Positions 11,836-25,269 of a DNA stretch of 64,000 bases are shown in pieces (the stretch's first letter is position 1; each line of letters starts with the position of its first letter). The notes under the pieces are model-generated. The model did not search any database, had not been told where the DNA came from, and saw only the letters and a program-made list of their open reading frames with translations. A program made the translations under genes and the position numbers. The stretch lies in NCBI RefSeq assembly GCF_032884065.1, contig NC_088868.1, positions 2,413,043-2,477,042 of the forward strand, written 5' to 3'. This DNA is from Artemia franciscana. Lineage: Eukaryota > Arthropoda > Branchiopoda > Anostraca > Artemiidae.

Positions 11836-11879
11836 CATTACATAATAATATAGACCCAATACCTTTGGTCAAAACGAAA

Positions 11880-12227
11880 ACTGCTACATATAAGATATCA
11901 TTTTGTTTATTGTTAATCCATCCAGATTCCAGATTTTTGTCCTTAACCTTTTTTTTACAGGGACATCTTAAGTTAGTGTTTATGCTAACAGGTCAATAAT
12001 ATTATAAACACTAGAAGAGAATAGTAATCAAAAATGTATTTGTTTTTTCGTTTTGTGTTTTCTTACGTTTTCCAGCGCTTTGTCTAAACTTTTTTTTGTG
12101 GGAGGAGGCGGGGTCCCCTCCTATTATTGATAAAGACTTCTGGATTTGAAGCTGAAATATAAGAGCTTTTATTATTTCTTTTGTAATAATGTTTTTTATT
12201 AGTTTATTTTCATTCTTACTATAAAAA
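11880..12227. other. unassigned intron spacer
   Basis: AT-rich sequence with T runs. I see no feature. Confidence 0.4.
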
Positions 12228-13822
12228 AAGCTAAGAGCTCATATGGCACTTGTGAAGAGGCCGGACGAGCCAAGAGCTCATATAGTATCAGCTCTAGCAA
12301 AATTCTAAGAATCAATAGATTGATTTAAAAGGAAAATCGGAGGCTTGATGCTGGTCGGGATTTAAAATAAGAGCTCTGAGTCACGAGGTCCTTCTAAATA
12401 TCAAAATTCGTTAAGATCCGATCACCCCCTCATAAGTTATAAATACCTCATTTTTCTACTTTTTTCCTTTCCCTTCAGCCCCCAGATGGTCTAATCGGGG
12501 AAAACGACTTTATCAAGTCAATTTGTGCAGCTCCCAGACACGCCTACCGATTTCAATCGTCGTAGCACGTCACGAAGCACCAAACTCGCTAAAGCACTGA
12601 ACCCTACACCCTAGCTCCCCCAAAGAGAGTGGATTCAGTACGGTTAGGTCAATCACGTATCTAGGACATTTGCTTATTCTACCAACCAAGTTTCATCCCG
12701 ATTTCTCTACTCTAAGCGTTTTCCAAGATTTCCGGTTACCCCTTCAACTCCCCCAATGTCGACAGATCTGGTCGAAATTTCAAATAAGAGCTCTGAGAAA
12801 TAAGTTCCCTCTTTATATCAAATTTCATTAAGATCCGGTCACCCGCTCTTAAGTTAAAAATTCCTCAGTTTTTTTTTATTTTTTCAAATCAACATCCCCC
12901 AGCTCCTCCAAAGTGAACAGATCCGTTCCAATTATGCCAATCACGTATCTATAACTTTTGCTTATTCTTCCAGACAAGTTTCATCCCGGTCTCTCCACTC
13001 TAAGCGTTTTCCAAGATTTCTGTTACCCCCCTCCAACCCCCTATGTCCTCGGGTCCGATCCGATCCGAATCTGATTGGAAATCCATTGAAAATAAATTTA
13101 TTGTGCTCTGAAGCACAATATCCTTCTAAATATCCAATTTCCTTAAGACCTGATCACCCGTTCTTAAGTTACAAATGCCTTGTTTTTCTAATTTTTCCGA
13201 ATTAATCCCTCCCCTCCCCCCAACACCACCAAAGAGGGCGGATCCATCCCGGTTACGTCAGTCACCTATCTTGGACATATTTTTATTCCTCCCACCAAGT
13301 TTCATCCTAATCTCTCCGCTTTAAGTGTTTTCCAAGATTTCCGGTCCCCCCAACTCTCCCCCTTAATGACTCTGGATCCGGTCGGGATTTAAAGTAAGAG
13401 ATCTGAGTTACGAGGTCCTTCTAAATATGAAATTTCATTAAGATCCGATCACTCCTTCGTAAGTGAAAAATACCTCATTTTTTCTAATTTTTCAGAATTA
13501 ACCCTCGCCCCTCCAACTCCCACAAACAGAGCAGATCCATTCCGGTTATGTCGATCACGTATCTATGACTTCTGCTTATTTTCCACCAAGTTTCACCCCG
13601 ATCCCTCCACTCTAAGCGTTTTCCGAGATTTTAGGTACCCGCCCTCCGACTCCCCCCAATGTCACCGAATCAGGTCGGGATTTAAAATAAGAGCTCTGAG
13701 ACACGATATCCTTGCAAACATCAAATTTCATTAAGATCCCATCACATGTTCGTAAGTTAAAAATACTTAATTTTTTCTATTTTTCCCGAATTAACCGGTT
13801 AATACCAAGTGCCATAAAAATA
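12228..13822 (+). repeat. family A dispersed element, copy 3 (tail truncated)
   Basis: Head aagctaagagctcatatggc at about 12230; it ends with ataccaagtgccataaaaa at 13820. The cagacagac part of the tail is missing, so the end joins the last subunit directly to the final 20 bases. Same strand as the other copies. Confidence 0.85.
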
Positions 13823-14124
13823 TGTGAGAAATTGAAACAGTAGGAGGGAATAAACTTATGCTTCAAAACGTACAAAGCTTACTTGTCTCCCAAGAAGAAG
13901 AAAATCAGAAGATGATGAAGTCAGTTTGAACACTTGTTGTAAACACGTAAATTATGTAATTGTTGAATTATTGTATGTGAATTAACAGTTTTTCATTCGC
14001 CTATCATTCTACATTTTTGGTACCACTTTATTACTTTATTTAACTTTTTCAGGATTTTGTTTTTCGAATTAAAAAACCTATGGGTTTTTTTGTATATTGA
14101 TTTTGGGCGACTGTTAAATTCCCA

Positions 14125-14745
14125 CTGGCACCTCTACACCATTATTCAACAAAAAGGAAGAAACCATCATAATAGGCTACTCAAAAAGGTTCAATCAGAA
14201 CTTAAAGTTAAAAGGTACTGGCACCCCTACACCATTATCCAACAAAAAGGGAGAAACTATCATAATAGGCTACTCAAAGAAGTTAAATCAGAAGTTATAG
14301 TTACAAGGTACTTGCACCCCTACATCATTATTCAATAAAAAGGAGAAACTATCATAATAATCAAAGAAGTTAAATCAGAACTAATAGTTACAAGGTACTG
14401 GCACCCCTACACCATAATTCACCAAAAAGGGAGAAACTATCATAATAATCAAAGAAGTTAAATCAGAACTTATAGTTACAAGGTACTTGTACCCCTACAA
14501 CATAATTCAACAATAAGGGAGAAACTATCATAATAATCAAAGAAGTTAAATCAGAACTTACATTTACAAGGTACTGGCACCCCTACACCATAATTCAATA
14601 GAGAGAGAAACTATCATAATAATCAAAGAAGTTAAATCAGAACCTATAGTTACAAGGTACTGGCAGCCCTACAACATTATTCAACAAAAAGGGAGAAACT
14701 ATCATGATAATAAAGAAATTAAATCACCACATATAGTTAAGGTAC
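14125..14745 (+). repeat. 86-93-bp tandem repeat array
   Basis: Seven units begin with ctggcacccctaca or a variant at 14125, 14218, 14311, 14398, 14486, 14574 and 14660. Each has caaaaagggagaaactatca and gttaaatcagaactta. The first two units contain an extra ggctac near ataata, giving 93 bp. The later ones lack it and are 86-88 bp long. The open frame at 14057-14338 only reads through the array. Confidence 0.9.
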
Positions 14746-15106
14746 GCTATATTACAGCAGTGGTAGGGGGTGATTTTGTTAGCAGGCAGTGACAATAAAC
14801 TAGGTCAGCAGGTTTATATTCGCAGTGGTAGGTATTAGCTAAAGATATGTGCCAATACCTATAAAAGGATATTAGCTAATAATAGCTAAAGATTTTAAGT
14901 AGCTTAAATAGTTAAAGATTTTATCCATCACTACTCGCCATGGTAATAGGCGGTACATCATACAACAAGAATTCTAGAGAACATATAAGAAATAAAATAC
15001 ATTTCGAGTTTTTCAGAAACAATTAATAAGTAGTTAATAAATAATTAATAACTTTCCCAACCAAAACCTAGTATGTGCATTATTCAAGTTTTCAAGAACA
15101 CCAGAA
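14746..15106. other. unassigned intron spacer
   Basis: Short words such as ttagctaa and agctaaagatttt repeat around 14830-14925. No gene is seen. Confidence 0.35.
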
Positions 15107-17164
15107 AACAAGAGCCAAGAGCTCATATGTTATGAGCTCTAGCAAAATTCTAAGAACCAATAGATTGCTTTAAAAGGAAAAGCAGAGGCTTAATGTCGGT
15201 CAAGATTTAAAATAAGAGCTCTGATTCACGAAGTCCTTCTAAATATCAAGATTCATTAAGATCCCATCACCCACTCGCAAGTTAAAAATACCTCAATTTT
15301 TCTAATTTTTCCACTCCCTTCATCCCCCCAGATGTTCGAATCGGGGAAAACGACTTTATCAAGTCAATTTTTACAGCTCCCTGACACGCCTACCAATTTT
15401 CATAGTCCTAGCACGTCCAGAAAACCCAAACTCGCCAAAGCAGTGAACCCTACCATCTAATTCCCCCAAAGAGAGCGGATCCAGTGCGATTACCTCAGTC
15501 ACGTATCTACGACATTTACAAGCATTTTCCAACATTTCTGGTTTCCCCCTGCAGCTCCCCCCAATGTCAATAGATTCGGTCAACCGTTCTTAAGTTAAAA
15601 ATACCTCAACTTTTCTAACTTTTCTAAATTAACAACCCCCAGCTCCCCCAAAGAGAACGGATCCGTACCAATTCTGTAAATCTCGTATCTATAGCTTGTA
15701 TTTATTCTTCCCATAAAGTTTCATCCCGATATCTCCACTCTAAGCATTTTCCAAGATATCTGTTTCCCCCTTCCAATTCTCTATGTCCCCGGATCCGATT
15801 CGAATTGAAAATGGAGCATCTGAGACATAAGATTCTTCTATATATAAAGAGAAGAGTTTCATTGAGATCCCATCACCCATTCGTAAGAAACCTCGATTTC
15901 ACGTTTTCCAACAACTCCGGCTTTCCCCTCCAACACCCTTCAATATCATCGGATCTGGTCGGGATTTAAAATGAGAGTTTTGAAGCACAAGATCCTTCTA
16001 GATATCAAATTTCATTAAGATATGATCACCCGTTCGTAAGTTAAAAATACCTCATTTCTTAAAGTTTTTCCGAATTACTCCTCCCCCCCCCCCAACTCCA
16101 CCAAAGAGAGTGGATCCGGTCCGGTTATGTCAGTCACCTATCTTGGACTTGGACTTTCATCCTGATCTCTCCGCTTTAAGCGTTTTTCAAGATTTTCGGT
16201 CCTCCCCCCCCCTAATGACACTGGACCCGGTTGGGATAAAAAATAAAAGATCTAAGTTTCGAGGTCCTTCTAAATATGAAAGTTCATTAAGATATGTTCA
16301 CTCTTTCGCAAGCTAAAAATACCTCATTTTTTCTAATTTTTGGAATTAACCTAGCACCCCCCCCCCCCCGCCGAATCCCTCAAAGAGAGCAGATCCGTTC
16401 CAGTTACGCCAATCCCGTATCTAGGAATTGTGCTTATTTTTCCCACCAAGTTTCATCCCAATCCCTCCACTCTAAGCATTTTCAAAGAGTTTAGGTTCCG
16501 CCCCCCCCCCCCCCAACGTCCCCTTCACCGGATAAGGTTGAAATTTAATATAAGAGCTCTGAGATAATATATCCTTCCAAACATCAAATTTCATTAAGAT
16601 CCGATAACTCCTTCGTAAGTTAAAATTACCTCATTTTTCAAATTTTTCAGAATTAACCCCTCCCCCCCACTCCCCCAAAGAGAGCAGATCCATCCCGGTT
16701 ATGTCAATCACCTATTTAGGAGTTGTGCTGATTTTTCACACCAAGTTTCATCCCGATCCCTCCACTCTAAGCGTTTTCCAATATTTTAGGCTCCTCCTCA
16801 ATTCCCCCCAATTTCACCAGATCCAGTCGGAATTTAAAATAAGAGCTCTGAGACACGATATCCTTCCAAACTTCAAATTTCATTAAGATCCGATCACTCC
16901 TTCGCAAGTTAAAAATACATCATTTTTTCTAGTTTTCTGAATCAACAGCCCCCCCCCCCCAAGGGTCAAATCAGGGAAACGACTATTTCTAAGTTAATCT
17001 TGTCCGGTTCCTGATACGCCTACTAAGTTTCATTGTCATAGCTTGCCTGGAAGTGCCTGAAGTAGCAAAACCGGGACCGACAGACAGACAGACCGACAGA
17101 CACACAGACCGACAGAATTGGCGATTGCTATATGTCACTTGGTTAATACAAAGTGCCATAAAAA
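15107..17164 (+). repeat. family A dispersed element, copy 4
   Basis: Shortened head aagagccaagagctcatatg, the same subunits, and a complete tail with cagacagacagaccgacaga near 17080 followed by gcgattgctatatgtcactt and a final gccataaaaa. It is the copy closest to the long Asx exon. Long C runs mark the subunit borders. Confidence 0.85.
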
Positions 17165-17490
17165 CAATTTATCATTTTAAAACGGTAAAAATAGATGGTG
17201 ACACAGAATTTGTCAATTTTTTTTTCTCATCGCCACTCCATTTTTTGTTCTATGTGGATAAATATGTTTAGAAATTTAACAGTATTTAATATGTGAAGAA
17301 AGAACTATAAAACATTTCATGGAAACGACAAAAATTTCACAATTTTGGGACAAACCAAAAAAGGATGGGAATGAATTGGGCGCTATATCAAGGATTTTGA
17401 GTAGACTTCACACCCAATTCGAAAACAAATGTTGAGAGTGTCTTCTAACTATCAGATAAACTGGTCCCGATAACCAATTTGTTTAAATAC
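17165..17490. other. unassigned sequence downstream of the Asx long exon
   Basis: AT-rich. If the short Asx isoform exists, this region lies just beyond its poly(A) signals. Nothing recognised. Confidence 0.35.
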
Positions 17491-17492
17491 CT

Positions 17493-17519
17493 TTTATTTT
17501 ACTTTTCCAACTTTTATTA
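17493..17519 (-). terminator. candidate intronic poly(A) signals at the end of the long Asx exon
   Basis: If the donor at 17653 is not used, the long exon extends 45 more codons and stops with TAA at 17519-17517. On the minus strand AATAAA lies at 17518-17513, overlapping this stop, and a second AATAAA lies at 17498-17493. This would give a short isoform without the downstream exon and PHD finger. The local sequence is AT-rich, so chance signals are possible. Confidence 0.35.
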
Positions 17520-17653
17520 AATTTTTACAAAACGGATAAAACCTTTGCGTTGGGTATTCATACTAGAGACATCCGCATATGCTTTTTTTTCATTACACAT
17601 TTTTTCATCTTTCGGGGAGAAACCTTTTAATATCAATAAATGGGAACAATTAC

Positions 17654-20014
17654 CTTGAGTTGTAATAGAGGGCATTGACCTTTGGTTTACCAATGCTTTC
17701 TCTGCCTCTTCACTATCATTGGACTGCGTTTGCTCATCTTCTTTCATACCAGCAGCGTTGTCAATTACTGATACGGCTTGATTAAGAAGATCCCCAGATT
17801 TGTCAATTGGATTATTTTTCTGACTATTGCATTCATCTGAAAAGTTTTGATATTCGCCCATAACTATATAGTCACTATTGTTAAATTCCTCCTGACTGAA
17901 GTCTTGATATGTCTCAAAACTAATATCCATTTGAACTTCCGAGTAACTAGTCTGTGACTCATATGAATAGCGATCTTCAAAACACGTTTGTTTGCTAGTT
18001 TGAAAATCATCTCCTTTAACCTGAGTAAAATTTTCTTCATCCAAATCTGCTTCACTTTGTTTGAACGAATCAGCGGACTGCCCATCATCAAATCGATTGT
18101 CTGCGTCAAAGGTGTTTGACTTATCTGTGGGATCAGGAAAGGTAACTTCAGTTATATTATCAGCCAAAATTTTCGACTTCTCTTGAAAGCTGTGCAACTC
18201 ACTAAAGTTTTCAGCATTTTCATAAGCAACTCTTTCACTGAAAACAAGCTTGCTTCTGCTCTCTTGTGATATCAAAGCACTTTGCTTTTGCTGCAAACAA
18301 TCAAGAATATCATCAGCCGAGCAGACCTTACTAGAAGCGTTGAGAGTACTTGCACCTTCATGACAATTTGCCTCAATTTCTCTCAGCTCATCATCCTGCA
18401 AAAACGGAGAAATAGATGCCGAGCCCGGTGAGCCCAGACTTTGAAAACTTATATTTAACTCATCAGAAGTTATGTTTTCAGCATCGTCTTCCAATTCAGA
18501 TGCTGGCTTACAACTATCAGCAGCATCATCTTTTTTATTAGTCAATTCATCTCCTTTCAAGTCTTCGTCCACTTCGTCAAAGGTTTTACTGGCTTCATAA
18601 TCAGGAGAGCTGTCAGATGGACATATATTTACAATAGGCATTTCAACAGAATCTTCAAGCTCAAATTGAACCTGTAAATTTTCATAGCTCTCAGACGCCG
18701 ATTCTTGATTTTTATCTTCAGTTTCAACCTCAACCATGGCAGCTAGCCTTTCAGCCTCTGCCTGATGCCTCATTTGAATCAACTTTCGTCTCTCCTCGAG
18801 CCTTTCTTTTTCAATTTCACTTTGTATCTGTAAAAATAAATTTGAATGTTTTGGTTCTTCAGTTGTCACATAATTGAGAAACGCGGAACTCTGACTTTCC
18901 GATGGACGAGACACTAATGTTGGTGTTCCTCTTCCTTTCTGAGGAAACAAAGGTTTTGCTTCAGTTTCTGATTCAATTTCAGAATCATCTCCGTGAGTGT
19001 GGGCAGACTCTGAAGTCGTTGTTGATTCAAAGCTTGTATCATGTAAATCGGAATCAGTTGTACTTGCGTTCGCTTCAGTGTCTGTTGGGATTTCAATCGA
19101 CAATCTAGGAAGTATGAACTGAGATTTCTCCTCAGATTTTGGATTTGCACGTATTTTCAGAATTAACGGAGATCTTTTTCGGGAAGCGTCTTCGCCATAA
19201 TTTGAAGGCTGAGAAACAGATAGCGACGTGAAAAATGTACAATGTCGCATCTCTTCCACACTTTCATCAGAGTCTGATCCAGCAATTTCCTGTTGGATAG
19301 GTGTATCACTTCGCCCGTACAGTAGCTTCAAACGCTCATCCCCGTTGTCAACAGGCTCTTCCCACTGGACTACCTTCTTTTTTGGAACACTGTTGCTACT
19401 ATTTTTGCCGGCGTCACTATCAGAGGATGGCAAAGTTGCGGCACGTGACGCCGGCTTCTTGAAAACCGAATCGGCATAGTATATATCGTCGTCATACGGA
19501 GGCGGGGCAGGCAAAGTCGCCTTCCTCAAAAGTGGCTGGCGTTTCTCAAGATTAGGGCTAGAAGCCCGTTTGGATGGATACACTCTCTTCGGCCGCATAG
19601 GTGACGGTGGTGACTCACTTTTTGGCTTTGGTGAGCGTTTATCAGTTTTTGGTACAAGACTAGACAAAGGTTTATCATCATCATCAGTTTCAATATCATA
19701 CTTTACAATCTCTTTCTTTCCGATTGTCACTGGTTTTTGGGTAGTACTTTCTGCTGCTTTTTCTACAGCCTTCATTATATCCTCTTCTCCATCAACTAAT
19801 TCAATCTCTCTAATCTCCTTTCTGGGACACCGTTTCACTCCATTTTTTTTAACTGTCTTTTTAGATGCAACAACCTTGGATTTTGGCTCTACAGAGGTCA
19901 TTTTGGGCAAAATTTCCTCTGTGGAAGTGTTATTCGAAAGTGTTGGCGATGGACTAGACATTAGGATAACGTCTGATTCTGAGGACGTCGCAGGTTCTGG
20001 AGATACAGCAATTC
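17654..20014 (-). CDS. Asx: Asx/ASXL homologue, long disordered central exon
   Basis: A 2,361-nt internal exon with no stop, about 787 codons. Acceptor tgtttcacttttag before 20014 joins the exon at 23097 in phase 1, so translation enters 17 codons before the internal Met at 19961. The product is mostly predicted-disordered: Ser/Asp/Glu-rich acidic tracts, a Lys/Pro/Ser-rich start, a short hydrophobic-basic patch SPLILKIRANP and one clear charged helix (QIQSEIEKERLEERRKLIQM and on, about 18840 to 18720) likely to form a coiled coil. A long low-complexity middle is usual for Asx between DEUBAD and the PHD finger. I infer the donor CAAG/gtaatt at 17653 (phase 1) because it joins the exon at 2893 in frame. 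If that donor is skipped, the frame runs on to a stop at 17517. I know of no enzymatic domain in it. Confidence 0.87.
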
Positions 20015-21080
20015 CTAAAAGTGAAACAGAATGATTTCCTGAATGATACAGGGACTAGTTTAGATTGAATTCAGAGGTACGATCAATTAACTAGACTACT
20101 TAAACAACGAAATATTAAAAATTGGCGAGAATAATTATAATTAGGACTGATCAGGCCTAATAAGGACTGATAGATAAAGTGAGATGAGTTGACGCAATTC
20201 ATTGAGACGAAATAAAAGGCCAATTCTGATTGAACTTCGTTGAAATAAGGCTATTAGGGTTATTTTTCTATTTCTTTTAGTTTTAACGATCGTATTTTAA
20301 GTTTCTCTTAAATTTTCATTTGTGCAATGCTGAGGACGGCCCTTGGACATAGGGTCGAAATATTCATTTAAAGTTTGGAATTCAGCTGTTGTACAAAAAA
20401 TTTCCAATTGTTCTACTTGTCATTTTTTGTATACAATAGTTTTGCTACTGAGAGTTTGGCTTGTAGTCTATTAAAGTTCCAGGAAATTACATAATTAAAT
20501 GAATATTCCCTAGCCTGCATAATATCTTCCCTACAAAGTCGGACCTTTGTGAATCCATGCCAAAAAAAAATATTACGTTTCTAAAAAGTTTTCAAAAATA
20601 AAATATAATTTTGCAGGAAAGACGGGAAGGTCAGTAATTTTCCAGGAAAGTAGGGAAACTCAATAATACAAAATTTAATTAATACAATAATAACAGCCTT
20701 AGTTGATATTTTTTAGACTTGTCATATGAGTTTTGAAAATTTTTAATTAATGATATAAAGTTACGTAAATGTTAATTATTTATGATTTTGCTTTTGTCTG
20801 ATATTTGTCCTCTAGTCACATAAAAGTCAACTATTTTTGAATTATCCCAACGTAGGTGTTTTCATTGAGCCACTAAACCCTCCAAAATCTTCTAATAAAC
20901 AATAATATTTGATCAACAAAGTATAATTAAAACATAAAATCAGATAGTAATGATAAAATAGTAGACAGTCGGTAGCAAGTCCAACACGAAGTCAGAATTG
21001 TCATGACTAAAATGGTTTTATTTCAAAAGACTATTAAAGGATCTAAAGCCCAATTGGCCAGCCTAAAAAACTAAAAAAAA
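20015..21080. other. Asx intron, mostly unassigned
   Basis: Intron between the exons at 20014 and 23097. It is AT-rich. A small structured motif near 20330-20372 is described among the findings. No exon-like frame was found. Confidence 0.5.
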
Positions 21081-21084
21081 TATA

Positions 21085-21840
<756 letters not shown>

Positions 21841-21894
21841 TTTAAATTACTCAATTTAAACAATTTACTCAAGTAAACAATTTACTCTGTTTTA

Positions 21895-22645
<751 letters not shown>

Positions 22646-23096
22646 TAAGACAGAATACCTTTTTAAATTACCCAGAATAGTAAGATTAAACCTGACTGTT
22701 TACATTGGTAAGCGGAATTTAAACAACAATATACCTTAAAAATTATTTTTTATGACAATTTTGTTAATACAACAGCTGATAAAACGCCAATATGATGGTA
22801 CTGGTGAAATGGTAGCTGGCCCATAAAAGATACATTACCTTAACGCTAACTTTTTTTGCTATAGTTCTAATGATTCTTTGTTATAATTACTTCAAGCACT
22901 AACAGGAAATTTTCATTAAACAGTCGATAAAACTAATGAAAGAAAATGCCAACAATCACAATGAGCGATATATAACCTTAACTTTTTTATTCCTATTTTT
23001 AATAGTTCGAATATGAATATTTTCACAGAAATATCACATGGTAAAGTTACTTATGCACCACCAGTATAACATAACCAGTTTTACCGAAAATCTTAC

Positions 23097-23241
23097 CCAA
23101 AACATTTTCATTGAGAGCTCTTGTCTTTTTGGTATCATCAACCTGAGAATTAGACTCAGAAGATTTTCTCTTCCTCGTAATCCGGACATTTACATCTTTC
23201 TTAGGTTGTTGATAGCCCCAGAAAGGCTCAAAGTTCTTCAC
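23097..23241 (-). CDS. Asx: Asx/ASXL homologue, exon after DEUBAD with basic segment
   Basis: A 145-nt internal exon, phase 0 in and phase 1 out. It begins VKNFEPFWGYQQPKKDVN, directly continuing DPWK of the previous exon. The (K)FEP(I/F)WG motif at this place is typical of arthropod Asx. A basic, nuclear-localisation-like run RITRKRKS follows, then a polar stretch. Acceptor ttttgtttgcag before 23241; donor TTGG/gtaaga at 23096. The split glycine codon is completed by the exon at 20014, which keeps the frame open. The motif, the phases and the canonical sites together make this call strong. Confidence 0.9.
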
Positions 23242-23639
23242 CTGCAAACAAAATTAGCATTCAACAACATACTCCTTATTTTTTAGAGTTCAATAGCGTT
23301 TAACAACGCCAAAAGGTTGAATCTGACGTTTCACATTTCTGAAACTTTTTATTTTACATATTCCACTTCTTTTTTTCTTTTAGATTCTTTCTCTTCTTTC
23401 TTTTCCGGCACCGAGAACGAATTCTTGGATAAAGGCGAAATATGTGAGCAATAGTTCTTCTCCATCTTCCTACTGGGCATATACCTCTTGTTTTCACAAG
23501 ATTTTCTTCGTCGTTTTGAAATACCAAAACTGTTTGTTAAGCTCTTCTCATAGGCAGTGCAATAGTGCTTCCTAAGTAAAGAGCAAATGCTCGAATTTTT
23601 CTTTGTTTAGAACAAGGCATTTCATATCGAAGGAGTTAA

Positions 23640-25240
23640 CATAGAAACTTCGAAAAGGGTCCACTCGATTAGAAATTGAAAGGGCTAGTGCCTATTTTAA
23701 TAGTCAGAAGTCATTAGAGGGCAACTAACCCACATCTGACGCCCACCATTTCCCTGAACACTTTCAATCAAAATTTTGAGATAGCCATTGTCTTCAACGT
23801 AAGTGAAAAATCCATAAATTATGTCTTTGAGGATGATAACCCCACCACGAACCTCAGAGCAAGGGCAGTAAGTTATGGCCAGGGGGCATTTAAGATTTAT
23901 ATCGAAAGGGTGATCGTACAAACTTCGTAGGGGGCTCATTGGATTGCTAATCAGAATTTTTAGAACTCTTTTTGAGATTCACAGTAATTCGGAGGGTGGA
24001 TACTCCCCCCTCCCCCTCACATACACGTCTCGTATTTTCCCGAAATGTTTTTGATAGAAATTTCAAGACGGTCATTTTTTGTTGTAGAAATTTCGAAAAG
24101 AGTTCATTCGATTGAAAAGACTAATGCCCATTGTGATAGTCAAAATTTATTGGAGGGCAACTGAACCCCCTCTCAAGCCCACCATTTCCCCAAACACATG
24201 CAATCAAAATGTTGAGATGGCCTTTTTGTTTAATGTAATAGGTTCGGAAATTATATCTTTGAGGATGAACCCCCCCCCCCACCCCCAGCCCTCAGGGCAA
24301 GGGTTATAAGTTATTTCCTGGGGCATATAAGGTATATATAGAAAGGGAAATCTTAAAAACTCCAGAATGGGCTCATTTGATTGGAAATCAGAGTTCTAGT
24401 GCCCTTAGTTTCAGTGATCGCAGGATGGATACCCCCCCCCCTCATATTTTCACGAAACACATCTTATAGAAATTTGGAGATGGCCATTTGTTGTCTTAGA
24501 AGCTTCAAAAAGACTGCATTGGAAATTGAAAGGGCGAATGCCTTTCCTGATAGTCGAAAGCGATTGGAGGGCAACTAGCACCCCTCCCACGTCACCATTT
24601 CTCCAAACATATCCAATCAAAATTTTGAGACAGCCATTTTCTTTAACGTAATTGAAAGGTCCGGAAATTATTTCGTTGAGGATGACAGCCCCTCAGAGCC
24701 CTCAGAGCAAAAGTTGTAAGTTATAGCCTAGGAGAATATAAGGTATATATAGAAAGGGTGATCGTATAAACTTCGGAGGGGACTCATTGGATTGATAATC
24801 AGAGGTTCTATTGCCCTTTTAAAGACTCAAAGTGATCAGAGGATGGATATCCCCCCCACCTCATATTTTTTCCAAAATGCATCTAATAGAAAGTTTGAGA
24901 CGGCCATTTGTTGTCAACGAAACTCCGAAACCAGCTCATTCAATTGAAAATTGAGTGAGCAAGTGCCCTTTTTAATGGTCAAAAGTGATTAGAGGACAAT
25001 AAACACCCCTCCCACGCCCATCATTTTCCAAAACACATCCAATTGAAATTTTGCGATAGCCAAATTTTTTTAACGTAATTGAAAGGTCCGGAAATTATAT
25101 CTTTGAGGATGCCAGCCCCTCCACCCTACCCAGACCTCAGGACAAGGGTTATAAGTTATGCTCAGGGGGCATATAAGGTATATATAGAAAGGAAGGTCGT
25201 ATGAGGGCAATTTGACGTAAATGTCCAGATTCATTAGAAA
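23640..25240 (+). repeat. family C tandem array, ~425-bp period
   Basis: The word gagggcaact or a variant marks units at 23717, 24153, 24567 and 24992 (spacings 436, 414, 425). Each unit has ctcattggattg, a C-rich block, caatcaaaattttgaga and aattatatctttgaggatga. Single antisense relatives occur at about 40.65-41.25 and 44.43-44.61 kb. Fills part of the 3.4-kb Asx intron; no coding capacity. Confidence 0.82.
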
Positions 25241-25269
25241 GTGAAAGAATATGGACCATCAAGATTTAC

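Noticed and set aside
11577-11872. Phe/Leu/Ser-rich minus-strand frames resembling membrane proteins
   Set aside because: They lie entirely in the polypurine tract and occur in all three frames.
3496-17271. Small frames within family A elements
   Set aside because: They are not kept in the same frame between copies and have no recognised domain.
19570-20034. 154-codon plus-strand frame
   Set aside because: Antisense shadow of the long Asx exon, crossing its splice acceptor.
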